From positions 1-64,000 of the forward strand of contig NZ_KQ434754.1 in the NCBI RefSeq assembly GCF_001270745.1: a stretch of DNA of 64,000 nt, written 5' to 3'. The notes beneath the pieces were generated by a model. It was not told where the DNA came from, ran no database searches, and saw only the letters and a program-made list of their open reading frames with translations. This document shows positions 42,434-50,998 of this stretch, piece by piece (within the stretch, counting starts at the first letter, position 1; each line of letters opens with the position of its first letter). The translations under genes were made by a program, and so were the position numbers. The stretch is from Jiangella muralis. GTDB taxonomy: Bacteria > Actinomycetota > Actinomycetes > Jiangellales > Jiangellaceae.

Positions 42434-42513
42434 CGTGGTGCTCCTCCTTCGGGGAGCCCGGTCGCCTCGCTGGCCGCGGCTGACCGGGATGGGTTGACGG
42501 GCGCGTTCCCCAG

Positions 42514-42538
42514 CGGGGCGGCCTCCAGAGCCGCCCCG
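42514..42538 (-). terminator. Hairpin in the ssb-rpsR gap
   Basis: CGGGGCGGC (42514-42522) pairs exactly with 42530-42538 around a seven-base loop, 21 bases after ssb. Since rpsR and rplI follow on the same strand, it is probably an attenuator or partial terminator. Confidence 0.5.
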
Positions 42539-42558
42539 GAACGCTGATTACGTGGTGA

Positions 42559-43092
42559 TCAGAACGGGGGTTCGTCGGACGACGGACCGGCCGGAGCAGC
42601 GCCCCAGGGGTCGTTGCCGCCGCCGCCCTGCTGCGGCGCACCGCCGCCGCCGGACGGGGTGGCCCACGGGTCGTTGCCACCGCCGGCAGGAGCGCCGCCG
42701 CCACCGAAACCGCCGCCGCCACTCGAGCGCTGCGTCTTCGTGACCTTGGCGGTGGCGAAACGCAGGCTCGGGCCGATCTCGTCGACCTCCAGCTCGACGA
42801 CCGTGCGCTTCTCCCCCTCGCGGGTCTCGTACGAGCGCTGCTTGAGCCGGCCCTGAGCGACAACACGCATGCCGCGCTGCAGCGACTCGGCGACGCTCTC
42901 GGCCGCCTGCCGCCACACCGAGCACCGCATGAACAGCGCATCGCCGTCCACCCAGGTGCTGGTTTCGCGGTTGAACGTGCGCGGCGTGGACGCAATGGTG
43001 AAGTTCGCGACCGCGGCGCCGCTGGGCGTGAAGCGAAGCTCAGGGTCGTCGGTCAAGTTGCCGACGACCGTGATGACGGTCTCGCCTGCCAT
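42559..43092 (-). CDS. ssb: Single-stranded DNA-binding protein
   Basis: A 177-residue SSB. The OB fold covers residues 1-115 ([56 protein letters not shown]). The flexible linker is rich in Gly and Pro, and the tip is the acidic SSDEPPF that recruits replication and repair partners. Between rpsF (12 bases upstream) and rpsR, as in most bacteria. Confidence 0.97.
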   Translation of the reverse strand: MAGETVITVVGNLTDDPELRFTPSGAAVANFTIASTPRTFNRETSTWVDGDALFMRCSVWRQAAESVAESLQRGMRVVAQGRLKQRSYETREGEKRTVVELEVDEIGPSLRFATAKVTKTQRSSGGGGFGGGGAPAGGGNDPWATPSGGGGAPQQGGGGNDPWGAAPAGPSSDEPPF

Positions 43093-43104
43093 GGGTGGTC
43101 CCTC

Positions 43105-43395
43105 TCAGTGGGCTTCCGGCCGAACGACCTTGGTACGCAGCACCGTCTCGGAGAGTCCGAGCTGGCGGTCGAGCTCTGCCACGGTGTCGGCCTCGCACGT
43201 GACGTCGAGCACCGCGTAGATGCCCTCGCTCTTCTTGCTGATCTCGTACGAGAGCTTGCGGCGGCCCCAGATGTCGATCTTCTCGACCGAGCCACCGGAC
43301 TCGCGTACGACCCCGAGGTACTGCTCGAGGCTGGGCTGCACGGTGCGCTCCTCGGACTCGGGGTCCAGGATCACCATGACCTCATAGCGACGCAT
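43105..43395 (-). CDS. rpsF: 30S ribosomal protein S6
   Basis: A 96-residue S6: [19 protein letters not shown] start, [19 protein letters not shown] core and a short C-terminus without the E. coli glutamate tail. First gene of the operon; AGGAGGTGATC lies just upstream of the ATG, a very strong ribosome-binding site. Confidence 0.97.
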   Translation of the reverse strand: MRRYEVMVILDPESEERTVQPSLEQYLGVVRESGGSVEKIDIWGRRKLSYEISKKSEGIYAVLDVTCEADTVAELDRQLGLSETVLRTKVVRPEAH

Positions 43396-43422
43396 GCCGG
43401 ATCACCTCCTGTGGTCTTCGCG

Positions 43423-43441
43423 GCCACGGTCTCTCCGTGGC
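43423..43441 (-). promoter_or_regulatory. Leader hairpin before rpsF
   Basis: GCCACGG-N5-CCGTGGC, exact seven-base arms, lies 28 bases before the rpsF start, between the leader and its ribosome-binding site. S6:S18 complexes repress their own leaders in many bacteria through a CCG-containing stem; a similar role here is only suggested. Confidence 0.4.
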
Positions 43442-43575
43442 AGGAGGGCTGAACGTCGTTGGCCCGGTCGGATGCACACAGGTCCGTGCACGACCAGGCC
43501 GCAGGCAAGGTTACCAGCGATGAGCCGAAACGCCGATTCCGTCATCCACAGGGGTTGACCTGCACTCACGAACCG

Positions 43576-44001
43576 TCAGAAATCGGCTCCGGCCTCCAGC
43601 CGCTGCCGCAGCAACCGCTCCAGCGGCATCGACTCGCCGTCCCGCGCGCCGACGCCCACCTGCAGCGGCGGATCGGACGGCGCGATGCGCACGCCGGCCA
43701 GCCGCGACCGCGCCGACCGGGGCACGTCCAGCAGGTAGAACGCGCCGTCCTCGCCGACCGCCATCGCCCGGTTGCGGCGGACGTACCAGCCGCGCAGGCC
43801 GGTCTTGTACCGGACGGCGCCGTCGGCGACCCGCGCCCGCAACGGCCCCGGCGCGATGCCGGCGGTCGTCATCGCCGCGACGAAGTCCGCGACGATCGCC
43901 TTCGCCCGCTCCGTCTCGGCCGCCTGCTTGCGCGCCAGCGCGTCGGCATGCGATTGGAGGGCCTCCCGCCGCTGCTCCCGCCAACTCCCCTCACCACTCA
44001 C
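43576..44001 (-). CDS. Conserved-looking protein of unknown function
   Basis: A 141-residue soluble protein. Residues 5-45 are a charged helix with likely coiled-coil character (REQRREALQSHADALARKQA), followed by a compact beta-rich half (VRYKTGLRGWYVRRNRAMAV, GEDGAFYLLDVP). No catalytic motif or family recognised. It is divergent from endonuclease IV (85 bases apart). The clean frame and codon pattern support it being real. Confidence 0.75.
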   Translation of the reverse strand: MSGEGSWREQRREALQSHADALARKQAAETERAKAIVADFVAAMTTAGIAPGPLRARVADGAVRYKTGLRGWYVRRNRAMAVGEDGAFYLLDVPRSARSRLAGVRIAPSDPPLQVGVGARDGESMPLERLLRQRLEAGADF

Positions 44002-44086
44002 CCCTGCACCCTACGAGGGCGTGTGCTGCTCAGCCGTGCCGCCACCGCGCCGAACTCTGTCGGCCCCGCGCGGTAGCGTCTGGAGC

Positions 44087-44875
44087 ATGGCTGAGCAGCG
44101 CATCGGAGCCCACGTCAAGCAGGGCGATCCGATCACGACGTCCAAGGGCACCGGGGCCGGCGCGGTGCAGATCTTTCTCGGCGACCCGCAGGACTGGAAG
44201 GCACCGAAGCTGGCCCATCCGGGCGGCGCCGAAGGGCTGAAGGCCGACGCCGAGGCGGCGGGGCTGACGGTGTACGTGCACGCGCCGTACGTCGTCAACG
44301 TCGCCACCACGAACAACCGCATCCGCATCCCGAGCCGCAAGATCCTGCAGCAGCACGTCGACGTCGCGGCGCAGGTCGGCGCGGCCGGGCTGGTGGTGCA
44401 CGGTGGTCACGTGCTGAAGGACGACGACCCGCAGAAGGGCGTGGACAACTGGCGCAAGGCGGCCGAGCAGCTCGACGCGAAGGTGCCGGTGTTCATCGAG
44501 AACACCGCTGGCGGCGACTACGCCATGGCCCGCAAGCTCGACCGCCTGGCCGCGCTGTGGGACGCCGTCGGCGAGTTCGGGTTCGGGTTCTGCCTCGACA
44601 CCTGCCACGCGTTCTCGGCCGGCATCGCGCCCGAGGACATGGTGGAGAAGACGCGGGCCATCACCGGGCGCATCGACCTCGTGCACGCCAACGACAGCCG
44701 CGACCCGTTCGACTCCGGCGCCGACCGGCACGCCACCATCGGCACCGGCAGCATCGGCGGCGAGGCCATCGTCGCGGTCATCGAGGCGGCGGGCACCGAC
44801 GCCATCGTCGAGACGCCGGCCGAGGGCCAGGACGCCGACGTCGCCTACCTCCTCAATCACTTCAAAGCCGGGTGA
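44087..44875 (+). CDS. nfo: Deoxyribonuclease IV (AP endonuclease)
   Basis: A 262-residue TIM-barrel AP endonuclease of the EndoIV family. Metal-binding residues appear in the expected order: YVHAPYVVN, VVHGGHV, VFIENTAGG, GFCLDTCHAFSAG, LVHANDSRDP and IVETPAEG. It cuts the backbone 5' to abasic sites and removes 3' blocking groups in base excision repair, using zinc. Start ATG at 44087 gives MAEQRIGAHV. The bacterial family is usually ~280 residues, so this is slightly short but complete. Confidence 0.93.
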   Translation: MAEQRIGAHVKQGDPITTSKGTGAGAVQIFLGDPQDWKAPKLAHPGGAEGLKADAEAAGLTVYVHAPYVVNVATTNNRIRIPSRKILQQHVDVAAQVGAAGLVVHGGHVLKDDDPQKGVDNWRKAAEQLDAKVPVFIENTAGGDYAMARKLDRLAALWDAVGEFGFGFCLDTCHAFSAGIAPEDMVEKTRAITGRIDLVHANDSRDPFDSGADRHATIGTGSIGGEAIVAVIEAAGTDAIVETPAEGQDADVAYLLNHFKAG

Positions 44876-44985
44876 CCGCGGACGGCGACAGCAGGCAGGC
44901 CGGGGGCAGGCCGCCCGCCCGCAGACCAGCGAGGCCGGTGTCCGGCCGGACTCACCGCGCAGCCGGTCGGCAGACCCCCAAGCGG

Positions 44986-45492
44986 TCAGGCGTCGACGTG
45001 TGGCCGGGCCCGGGCCGCCTCCGCTACGCCGGCGACGGCCTCGGGCCGCACGGTGTCGCGGACGATGCGCAGCGCCTCGGTCAGCGCCTCCAGTTGCTCC
45101 GGCGTCAGCAGGCCGGTGTACCAGCGGTCGACGTCCTCGATGTGGTCGGCGACGGCGGCCGTCACCCGCTCGAGGCCGGTGTCGGTGAGCACGGCCCAGG
45201 TGCCGCGGCGGTCGGTGTCGCAGCTGGCGCGCACCACCAGCCCGGCCCGCTCCAGCCGGTCGACCACGCGGGTCACGCCGCTGGTGGTCAGGCTCGTCTG
45301 CGCGGCGAGGTCGCTCATGCGCAGTTGGCAGTTGGGTGTGCGGCCCAGCCGCAGCAGGATTTCCAGCTCGTTCTCGGACAGGCCGTGGCGGCCCAGGCGG
45401 GCGGCGAACTTGTTGGTCAGCCCCCGGTGCACCTCGACGAGCAGACCGACGGCGGTGAGCCGGTCGTCGTCGATGATTCGCGTCGTCGCCAT
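44986..45492 (-). CDS. MarR family transcriptional regulator
   Basis: A 168-residue MarR protein: LSENELEILLRLGRTPNCQL, the recognition helix SDLAAQTSLTTSGVTRVVDR, and the wing RASCDTDRRGTWAVLTDTG. Divergent from a YceI gene with a short intergenic palindrome between them, a common actinobacterial pairing in which the MarR protein represses yceI. ATG at 45492; no clear ribosome-binding site, possibly leaderless. A GGCCGG-N3-CCGGCC hairpin at 44933-44947 lies beyond its stop. Confidence 0.9.
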   Translation of the reverse strand: MATTRIIDDDRLTAVGLLVEVHRGLTNKFAARLGRHGLSENELEILLRLGRTPNCQLRMSDLAAQTSLTTSGVTRVVDRLERAGLVVRASCDTDRRGTWAVLTDTGLERVTAAVADHIEDVDRWYTGLLTPEQLEALTEALRIVRDTVRPEAVAGVAEAARARPHVDA

Positions 45493-45531
45493 AGATGCTG
45501 ATGCTAACAATGGTTGACGGCGCAAAATATT

Positions 45532-45549
45532 GAATGCTGAAGCACATTC
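45532..45549. promoter_or_regulatory. Inverted repeat between marR and yceI
   Basis: GAATG-N8-CATTC within an AT-rich divergent spacer (45493-45568), 20 bases before the YceI start. Likely MarR operator; short arms make this tentative. Confidence 0.4.
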
Positions 45550-45568
45550 GTCAGAGAAAGGGCAGGCC

Positions 45569-46177
45569 ATGGCCGAGGCGCACATCGCCCGCAACGTGCA
45601 CCCGTGGAACGGGCTGACCGTGCCGGCCGCCGGCGTCTTCACGCTCGACCCCAAGCACGCCGACGTGACGTTCGCCGTCCGGTACCTGATGCTGACGCAG
45701 ATCAGGGGCCGGTTCGACGACATCCGGGCGACGCTGACGCTCGGCGAGGACCCCACCGCGTCGCAGGTCGAGGTCGTCGTCGGGACGGCCAGCCTCGCCA
45801 CCGGCGAGGACGACCGCGACCAGCGGCTGCGCTCGCCCGACTTCTTCGACGTCGCCGAGCACCCGGAGCTGACGTTCCGGTCCACCACGATCGCTCACGT
45901 CGAGGGCAACGAGTTCGTGCTGGCCGGCGACCTCACCATCCGCGGCACCACCCGGCCGGTGGAGTTCCGGGCCAGCTTCGACGGCGTCGGCTTCGACCCG
46001 TGGGGGGCGCAGGTCGTCGGGCTCAGCGCGCGCACCGAGATCGACCGCGAGCGCTGGGGCCTGACGTGGAACCGGGCGCTCGAGACCGGCGGCGTGCTGA
46101 TCGGCAAGACGGTCGTGCTGGAGATCGACGCCGAGTTCACCCGACCGGCCCAACCGGACACTCCCGGACGTTCGTGA
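45569..46177 (+). CDS. YceI family protein
   Basis: A 202-residue YceI lipocalin-like barrel. Family segments are clear: FTLDPKHADVTFAVRYLML near the start, ATLTLGEDP, DQRLRSPDFFDVAEHPELTF and LTIRGTTRPVEF. YceI proteins bind isoprenoid chains such as quinone-like lipids. There is no signal peptide, so it is cytoplasmic, unlike the periplasmic E. coli protein. Start ATG at 45569 is preferred over an in-frame ATG 39 bases upstream because of family alignment and a purine-rich AAAGGG. Confidence 0.92.
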   Translation: MAEAHIARNVHPWNGLTVPAAGVFTLDPKHADVTFAVRYLMLTQIRGRFDDIRATLTLGEDPTASQVEVVVGTASLATGEDDRDQRLRSPDFFDVAEHPELTFRSTTIAHVEGNEFVLAGDLTIRGTTRPVEFRASFDGVGFDPWGAQVVGLSARTEIDRERWGLTWNRALETGGVLIGKTVVLEIDAEFTRPAQPDTPGRS

Positions 46178-46217
46178 TCGTTCTCGGGTCCGCACGCGAA
46201 CCGGGTACCCTCGCCCC

Positions 46218-47357
46218 GTGACACGCTCCTCCGCCCTCACCGTCCGAGAGATCACGAGCGACCAGCATCTCGCCGCGATCACCGAGCGGCCTTCGGTCAG
46301 CTTCCTCCAGACGCCAGCGTGGGGTGTGGTCAAGCGCGACTGGCGGTCCCGCTCCGTCGGCTGGTTCGACGGCGACAAGCTGGTCGGCGAGGCGCTGGTG
46401 CTGTACCGCAAGGCGCCGCGGGTGCGCCGCTATCTCGCCTACGTCCCCGAGGGCCCGAGCATCGACTGGGACGGCGTCTCGGCCGCCGGTGACCTCCAGC
46501 GCTGGCTGGCCCCGCTGGTCGAGCACGTGAAGGCGCAGGGCGCGTTCGGCCTCCGCATGGGGCCGCCGGTGGTGGGCCGCCGCTGGTCCAACGCCACCCT
46601 GAAGAACGCCCTGGCCGACCCCGGCGTGGCCCGGCTGCGCGACGTCCCGGCCGACGAGACCACCACCACGGGCACCGCCCTGGCCGAGCAGCTGACGGCG
46701 CTGGGCTGGCGCCCGCCGGCCGAGGTCGACGGGTTCGCCGCCGGCCAGCCGCGGCACGTGTTCCAGCTGCCGCTCGAGGGCCGGTCCGAGGACGACGTCC
46801 TCAAGGGCTTCAACCAGCTGTGGCGGCGCAACATCAAGAAGGCCGACAAGTCCGGCGTCGTCGTGTCGCTCGGCACCAGCGCCGACCTGCCGGAGTTCCA
46901 CCGCATCTACGCCGAGACCGCCCAGCGCGACGCCTTCACGCCGCGCCCGCTGTCGTACTTCGAGGGCATGTGGGCCGCGATGACGGGCGAGGCGCCGGAG
47001 CGGCTGCGGCTCTATCTGGCGCACCACGAGGGCGACCTCGTCGCGGCCGCCACCATGACCCGCGTCGGCACGCACGCCTGGTACTCCTACGGCGCCTCGA
47101 CGACGACCAAGCGCGACGTCCGCGGCTCCAACGCGATCCAGTGGCGGATGATGTGCGACGCGCTGGCCGAGGGGTGCGCCGTCTACGACCTGCGCGGCAT
47201 CACCGACACGCTGTCCGAGGACGACCCGCACGCGGGCCTGATCCGGTTCAAGCTGGGTACCGGCGGCCACGCGGTCGAGTACGTCGGGGAGTGGGACCTG
47301 CCGATCTCGCGCGTCCTCTACTCTGCCTTCGACCTGTACATGAAGCGCCGGAGCTGA
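46218..47357 (+). CDS. FemABX-type peptidoglycan aminoacyltransferase
   Basis: A 379-residue two-GNAT-domain protein. The N-terminal half has the family opening SFLQTPAWGVVKRDWRS and RRYLAYVPEGPSIDW; the C-terminal GNAT half has QLWRRNIKKADKSGV and the terminal YDLRGITDTLSEDDPHAGL. FemX/VanK-like enzymes transfer an amino acid from tRNA to the lysine or diaminopimelate side chain of the wall precursor on the inner face of the membrane. GTG at 46218. The alanine-racemase-like gene starts five bases after its stop. Confidence 0.92.
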   Translation: MTRSSALTVREITSDQHLAAITERPSVSFLQTPAWGVVKRDWRSRSVGWFDGDKLVGEALVLYRKAPRVRRYLAYVPEGPSIDWDGVSAAGDLQRWLAPLVEHVKAQGAFGLRMGPPVVGRRWSNATLKNALADPGVARLRDVPADETTTTGTALAEQLTALGWRPPAEVDGFAAGQPRHVFQLPLEGRSEDDVLKGFNQLWRRNIKKADKSGVVVSLGTSADLPEFHRIYAETAQRDAFTPRPLSYFEGMWAAMTGEAPERLRLYLAHHEGDLVAAATMTRVGTHAWYSYGASTTTKRDVRGSNAIQWRMMCDALAEGCAVYDLRGITDTLSEDDPHAGLIRFKLGTGGHAVEYVGEWDLPISRVLYSAFDLYMKRRS

Positions 47358-47362
47358 CTCCG

Positions 47363-48406
47363 TTGTCCCTGACCCTGCACATCGCCGCCGATCAGTGGCG
47401 CGGCCGGGTGCGCCGCTACGTCCAGGACGCCTCCGCCGCCGGCGTCACCGTCGTCCCGGTCACCAAGGGCAACGGCTACGGCTTCGGCAACGCCGTGCTG
47501 GCGGCCGAGGCGGCCCGGCTGGGGGTGGCCACGCTCGCCGTCGGCACCTACGAGGAACTGCCCGCCGTCACCACCGAGTTCGGCGGTGACCTGCTGGTGC
47601 TGTCGCCGTGGCGGCCGTGGCTGGCCGGCGCGATCGGCGACGACCGCGTCGTCCACACCGTCTCGCGGCTGGAGGACCTGCGCCAGCTGGCCGCCGGCGC
47701 CGCCCGGCCGCGGGTGGTCGTCGAGGTGCTGACCAGCATGCGGCGGCACGGCATCGACCCCGGCGAGCTGGCCGAGACGGCGAAGCTGCTCGACGACGTA
47801 CGGTTCGAGGGGTTCGCGCTGCACCTGCCGCTGGCCGGCGACCACGCCGCTGAGGCGACGACGCTGGCCCGGCGGGCGTTCGAGGCGGTCCCGACGGCGG
47901 CGCGGACGGTCTGGGCGAGCCACCTGAGCGCCGAGCACGCGGCGGCCGTGGGCCGCGACACCGACGCCGAGGTGCGGCTGCGGGTGGCGACGGCGCTCTG
48001 GCTCGGCGACCGCTCCGGGCTGACCCCCCGGGCGACGGTGCTGGACGTGCACCGGGTGCGACGCGGCGAGACGTACGGCTACCGGCAGCGCCGGGCCCGC
48101 CGCGACGGCTCGATCGTGGTGGTCGCGGGCGGCACGGCGCACGGCGTGGCCCTGCAGGCCCCGGTCGCGGCGAGCTCGCTGCGGCAGCGGGCGACGGCGC
48201 TGGCCCGCGGCGGCCTGGAGGCCGGCGGCCGGTCGCTGTCGCCGTTCCGCGTCGCCGGTAAGCAACGCTGGTTCGCCGAGCCGCCGCACATGCAGTGCTC
48301 GATGATCTGGCTCCCCGCCGATGTCGAGCCGCCCACCGTCGGCGACCAGCTCGACGTCGAGGTGCGCTTCACCACCACCACCTTCACCCACCTCGCCTGG
48401 GACTGA
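47363..48406 (+). CDS. Alanine racemase-like PLP protein
   Basis: A 347-residue protein with the alanine racemase N-terminal barrel: the PLP lysine is Lys35 in VTKGNGYGFGN (family V.KaNAYG.G), and FEGFALHLPLAG and TVWASHLS match barrel strands. The C-terminal barrel with RRGETYGYRQRR holds a Tyr in the place of the racemase Tyr. Start is a TTG five bases after the FemX-like stop, with GGAG upstream. It may make or bind the amino acid attached by the FemX-like enzyme; substrate unproven. Confidence 0.85.
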   Translation: MSLTLHIAADQWRGRVRRYVQDASAAGVTVVPVTKGNGYGFGNAVLAAEAARLGVATLAVGTYEELPAVTTEFGGDLLVLSPWRPWLAGAIGDDRVVHTVSRLEDLRQLAAGAARPRVVVEVLTSMRRHGIDPGELAETAKLLDDVRFEGFALHLPLAGDHAAEATTLARRAFEAVPTAARTVWASHLSAEHAAAVGRDTDAEVRLRVATALWLGDRSGLTPRATVLDVHRVRRGETYGYRQRRARRDGSIVVVAGGTAHGVALQAPVAASSLRQRATALARGGLEAGGRSLSPFRVAGKQRWFAEPPHMQCSMIWLPADVEPPTVGDQLDVEVRFTTTTFTHLAWD

Positions 48407-48410
48407 CTGC

Positions 48411-49553
48411 CTAGCCGGCCCACCGACCGGTCAGATACGCCGAGGCCCACACCGACATCAACGGCACGGACACGGCGAGGTACGCCCAGAGCACCCAGCG
48501 GCGGCGGGCGGCCAGCAGCGCGATCGTCACCCACAGCGGCCACCACAGCAGCGTCGCCCGGGGCACCGAGAAGAACCACGTCGACGTGCCGAAGGCGATG
48601 ACCTGCAGGCCGATCCACGTCGCCTCGCCCCAGCGGCGCCACCAGAGCAGGGCGCCGGTCAGCACGACCCCGACCAGCATGGCGACGATCTCGGCGCGGA
48701 ACATCCACGCGAACCCGGGCGACTGCGTGCCACCGAACGCGGCCTGCCACGTGGCGTCGAGCGACGCCCACGGCCAGGTGAAGTGACGGTCCCAGCCTTC
48801 GGCCTGGGCGTGCAGCCAGGCCAGCCAGTCGCCGGTCTCGGACTCCAGGTAGAGCGACCACGCGAGCAGCGGCAGCGCGGGCAGGAACAGCCAGCCGAGG
48901 CCGGACCACCAGGGCCGCCCGGCCCGCTCGGTCGCCTCCCGCCGGGTGGTCAGCCACTGGACGGCGACGGCGACGGCCAGGAACACGCCGCTGACCCGCA
49001 CCGTGCAGGACAGCGCCGTCAGCACTCCGGCCGCCAGCCAGTGCTGCCGTCGCGCCGCCAGCCAGGCCGGGAACGCGCAGGCGAGGAAGAGCGCCTCGGT
49101 GTACGGGGCGGCGAGGAACACCGCCGACGGCGACATGGCCCAGACGAGGACGGTGAGCCGGCCGATCCGCTGGCCGCCCTCCAGTTCACCGATGCGGCCC
49201 AGCGCCACCGCGGCGACGGCGCCGGCGACCAGCGACACGATCAGCCCGGCGGCGACGTGCCGCAGTCCCAGCTCGCCGCCGAGCCAGAGGAACGCCGGGA
49301 AGCCGGGGAAGAACGCCTCGTTGGGGACGCCGGTGGGCTGCCCGCCGTAGCCGTGGATCGCGATGCCGAGGTAGTGCCAGTAGTCCCACTGCTGCCACCG
49401 GTCCAGCGCTGGGACGACGTCCTGGCCGGCGGTGACGAACATCCAGCCGGTGGCGGCGGCGATGACCCACATCGAGACGCGGGTGGCCAGCCAGATGCCG
49501 AGGGAGTCGCGGTCGACGGCGCGGACCCGCTCGGCCAGCGTCCGCGCGGTCAT
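48411..49553 (-). CDS. Membrane mannosyltransferase (GT-C, PIG-V-like)
   Basis: A 380-residue protein with ~9 membrane helices. The first outside loop has DRWQQWDYWHYLGIA with the acidic/aromatic pattern of GT-C glycosyltransferases, followed by NEAFFPGFPAFLWLGG and WAMSPSAVFLAAPYTEALFL, typical of PIG-V-related actinobacterial enzymes. Such proteins move mannose from a polyprenyl donor to glycans or proteins outside the membrane. It overlaps the upstream GT by four bases (ATGA at 49550-49553). Confidence 0.87.
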   Translation of the reverse strand: MTARTLAERVRAVDRDSLGIWLATRVSMWVIAAATGWMFVTAGQDVVPALDRWQQWDYWHYLGIAIHGYGGQPTGVPNEAFFPGFPAFLWLGGELGLRHVAAGLIVSLVAGAVAAVALGRIGELEGGQRIGRLTVLVWAMSPSAVFLAAPYTEALFLACAFPAWLAARRQHWLAAGVLTALSCTVRVSGVFLAVAVAVQWLTTRREATERAGRPWWSGLGWLFLPALPLLAWSLYLESETGDWLAWLHAQAEGWDRHFTWPWASLDATWQAAFGGTQSPGFAWMFRAEIVAMLVGVVLTGALLWWRRWGEATWIGLQVIAFGTSTWFFSVPRATLLWWPLWVTIALLAARRRWVLWAYLAVSVPLMSVWASAYLTGRWAG

Positions 49554-50968
49554 GGCGTCTCCTCCCGCCGCCGGTGCCGGTGCCGGGGAGCGACGGCGTC
49601 GCGCGGCGTCAGGAACGGGCGGACGGGGTCTTCCTCGGGACGGCGGATGTCGCGCACGACCATCCCAACGAGCCAGAGCAGCCCAGCGATCCGCAGCAGG
49701 ACGGCCAGCGCGTACTGGTCGTTCGTCAGCAGCGGCGCGGACGGGTCGTAGAGGGTGGCCAGGTAGCGCCACAGGAGCACGAAGTAGACGACCTCGGCCA
49801 GCTGCCAGATGGCGAGGTCGCGTACCCGAGGCCGCGCGAGCACCGCCAGCGGCAGCAGCCACAGCGAGTACTGCGGCGACCACACCTTGTTCACCAGCAG
49901 GAACGCGGCAACCGCGAGGAAGGCGAGCTGGGTGACGCGGGGCGGCGAGGGCGCGGTGAGGGCGAGCGCGGCGATCAGCACCAGCAGCACCGCCGCGGAC
50001 ACGACGACGAGGTCGTCGACGGACTCGGGCAGCAGGCCCGGCTTCAGCAGGCCGATCGCAACCCAGGTGGAGCCGTAGTCGGCGGCGCGGTCGGCGTTGA
50101 AGGTGAAGAACTGCCGCCAGCCCTCCGGCGCCCACCACTCCACCGGCAGGTTCACCGCGCACCACGCGACGACGGCGGCGACGGCGGCCAGGGCGGCGTC
50201 GCGCAGGGCGGCCCGCCGCTCCGGTGACCGCAGCGCCACCAGCACCAGGACGCCGAGCAGCAGCACGGGGTACAGCTTCGTGGCGGTGCCGAGCCCGATC
50301 AGCACCCCGGCGAGCACCGGCCGGTCCCGCGTCCACGCCAGGATCGCCAGCGACGTCGCCAGCACCGCCAGCAGGTCCCAGTTGATGTACGCACTGAGCA
50401 GCAGCAACGGCGACGCCGCCACCAGCAGCCCGTCCCACGGCCGGCGCGACACCGTCCGCGCCGTCGCGACCACGACACCCAGCGCGCACAGGGCCATGAG
50501 CCCGGCGGTGAGGTCGAAGAAGACCACGCTCTCCGCGAAGTCGGGCGCCAGCTCGCCGCCACCGCCGAACGCGTCGTACAGCGCGCCCGCCACGATCGCC
50601 GTCACCTGCATGACGGCGCCGGTCAGCACCGGGTACTCCAGCAGGCTGTCGCGGTAGGCCAGCAGCCCGTCGGCGAAGCCGCGCTCGCGGTACAGGAACG
50701 CGACGTCGCTGTAGCAGAGCGACGTCCACATGGACCGGTCCGCGCGGTCGGCCCAGCCGGTGGCCCGGCACGGCTGGTCGGCCAGCAGCCCGAGCGCCAG
50801 CACGACGACGGCGATCAGCAGCGCCACCCGGACCGGGCCCCACCACCGCCGGGGTTGGGCCGCCCGGCGCCCGAACGGCCCGCCGATCGCCTCGCTCAGG
50901 CCCGCGACGACCGGATCGTCACGACTGGGCGCGGCAGCGGCCGCGCGGCGCTGCGGCGTCACCGACAC
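49550..50968 (-). CDS. Membrane glycosyltransferase (GT87/DUF2029-like)
   Basis: A 472-residue polytopic protein with ~11 helices. SDVAFLYRERGFADG and YRDSLLEYPVLTG form the outside loop of GT87 enzymes; SAYINWDLLAVLATSLAIL and GLGTATKLYPVLLLGVLVL are family helices. GT87 members are alpha-mannosyltransferases building phosphatidylinositol mannosides or lipoglycans using polyprenyl-phosphate mannose. Start GTG at 50968. Two-gene operon with the PIG-V-like enzyme, and downstream of the penicillin-binding protein gene. Confidence 0.87.
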   Translation of the reverse strand: MSVTPQRRAAAAAPSRDDPVVAGLSEAIGGPFGRRAAQPRRWWGPVRVALLIAVVVLALGLLADQPCRATGWADRADRSMWTSLCYSDVAFLYRERGFADGLLAYRDSLLEYPVLTGAVMQVTAIVAGALYDAFGGGGELAPDFAESVVFFDLTAGLMALCALGVVVATARTVSRRPWDGLLVAASPLLLLSAYINWDLLAVLATSLAILAWTRDRPVLAGVLIGLGTATKLYPVLLLGVLVLVALRSPERRAALRDAALAAVAAVVAWCAVNLPVEWWAPEGWRQFFTFNADRAADYGSTWVAIGLLKPGLLPESVDDLVVVSAAVLLVLIAALALTAPSPPRVTQLAFLAVAAFLLVNKVWSPQYSLWLLPLAVLARPRVRDLAIWQLAEVVYFVLLWRYLATLYDPSAPLLTNDQYALAVLLRIAGLLWLVGMVVRDIRRPEEDPVRPFLTPRDAVAPRHRHRRREETP

Positions 50969-50998
50969 GAGTCGACAGCTTAGACGGGCCGTGGACGG

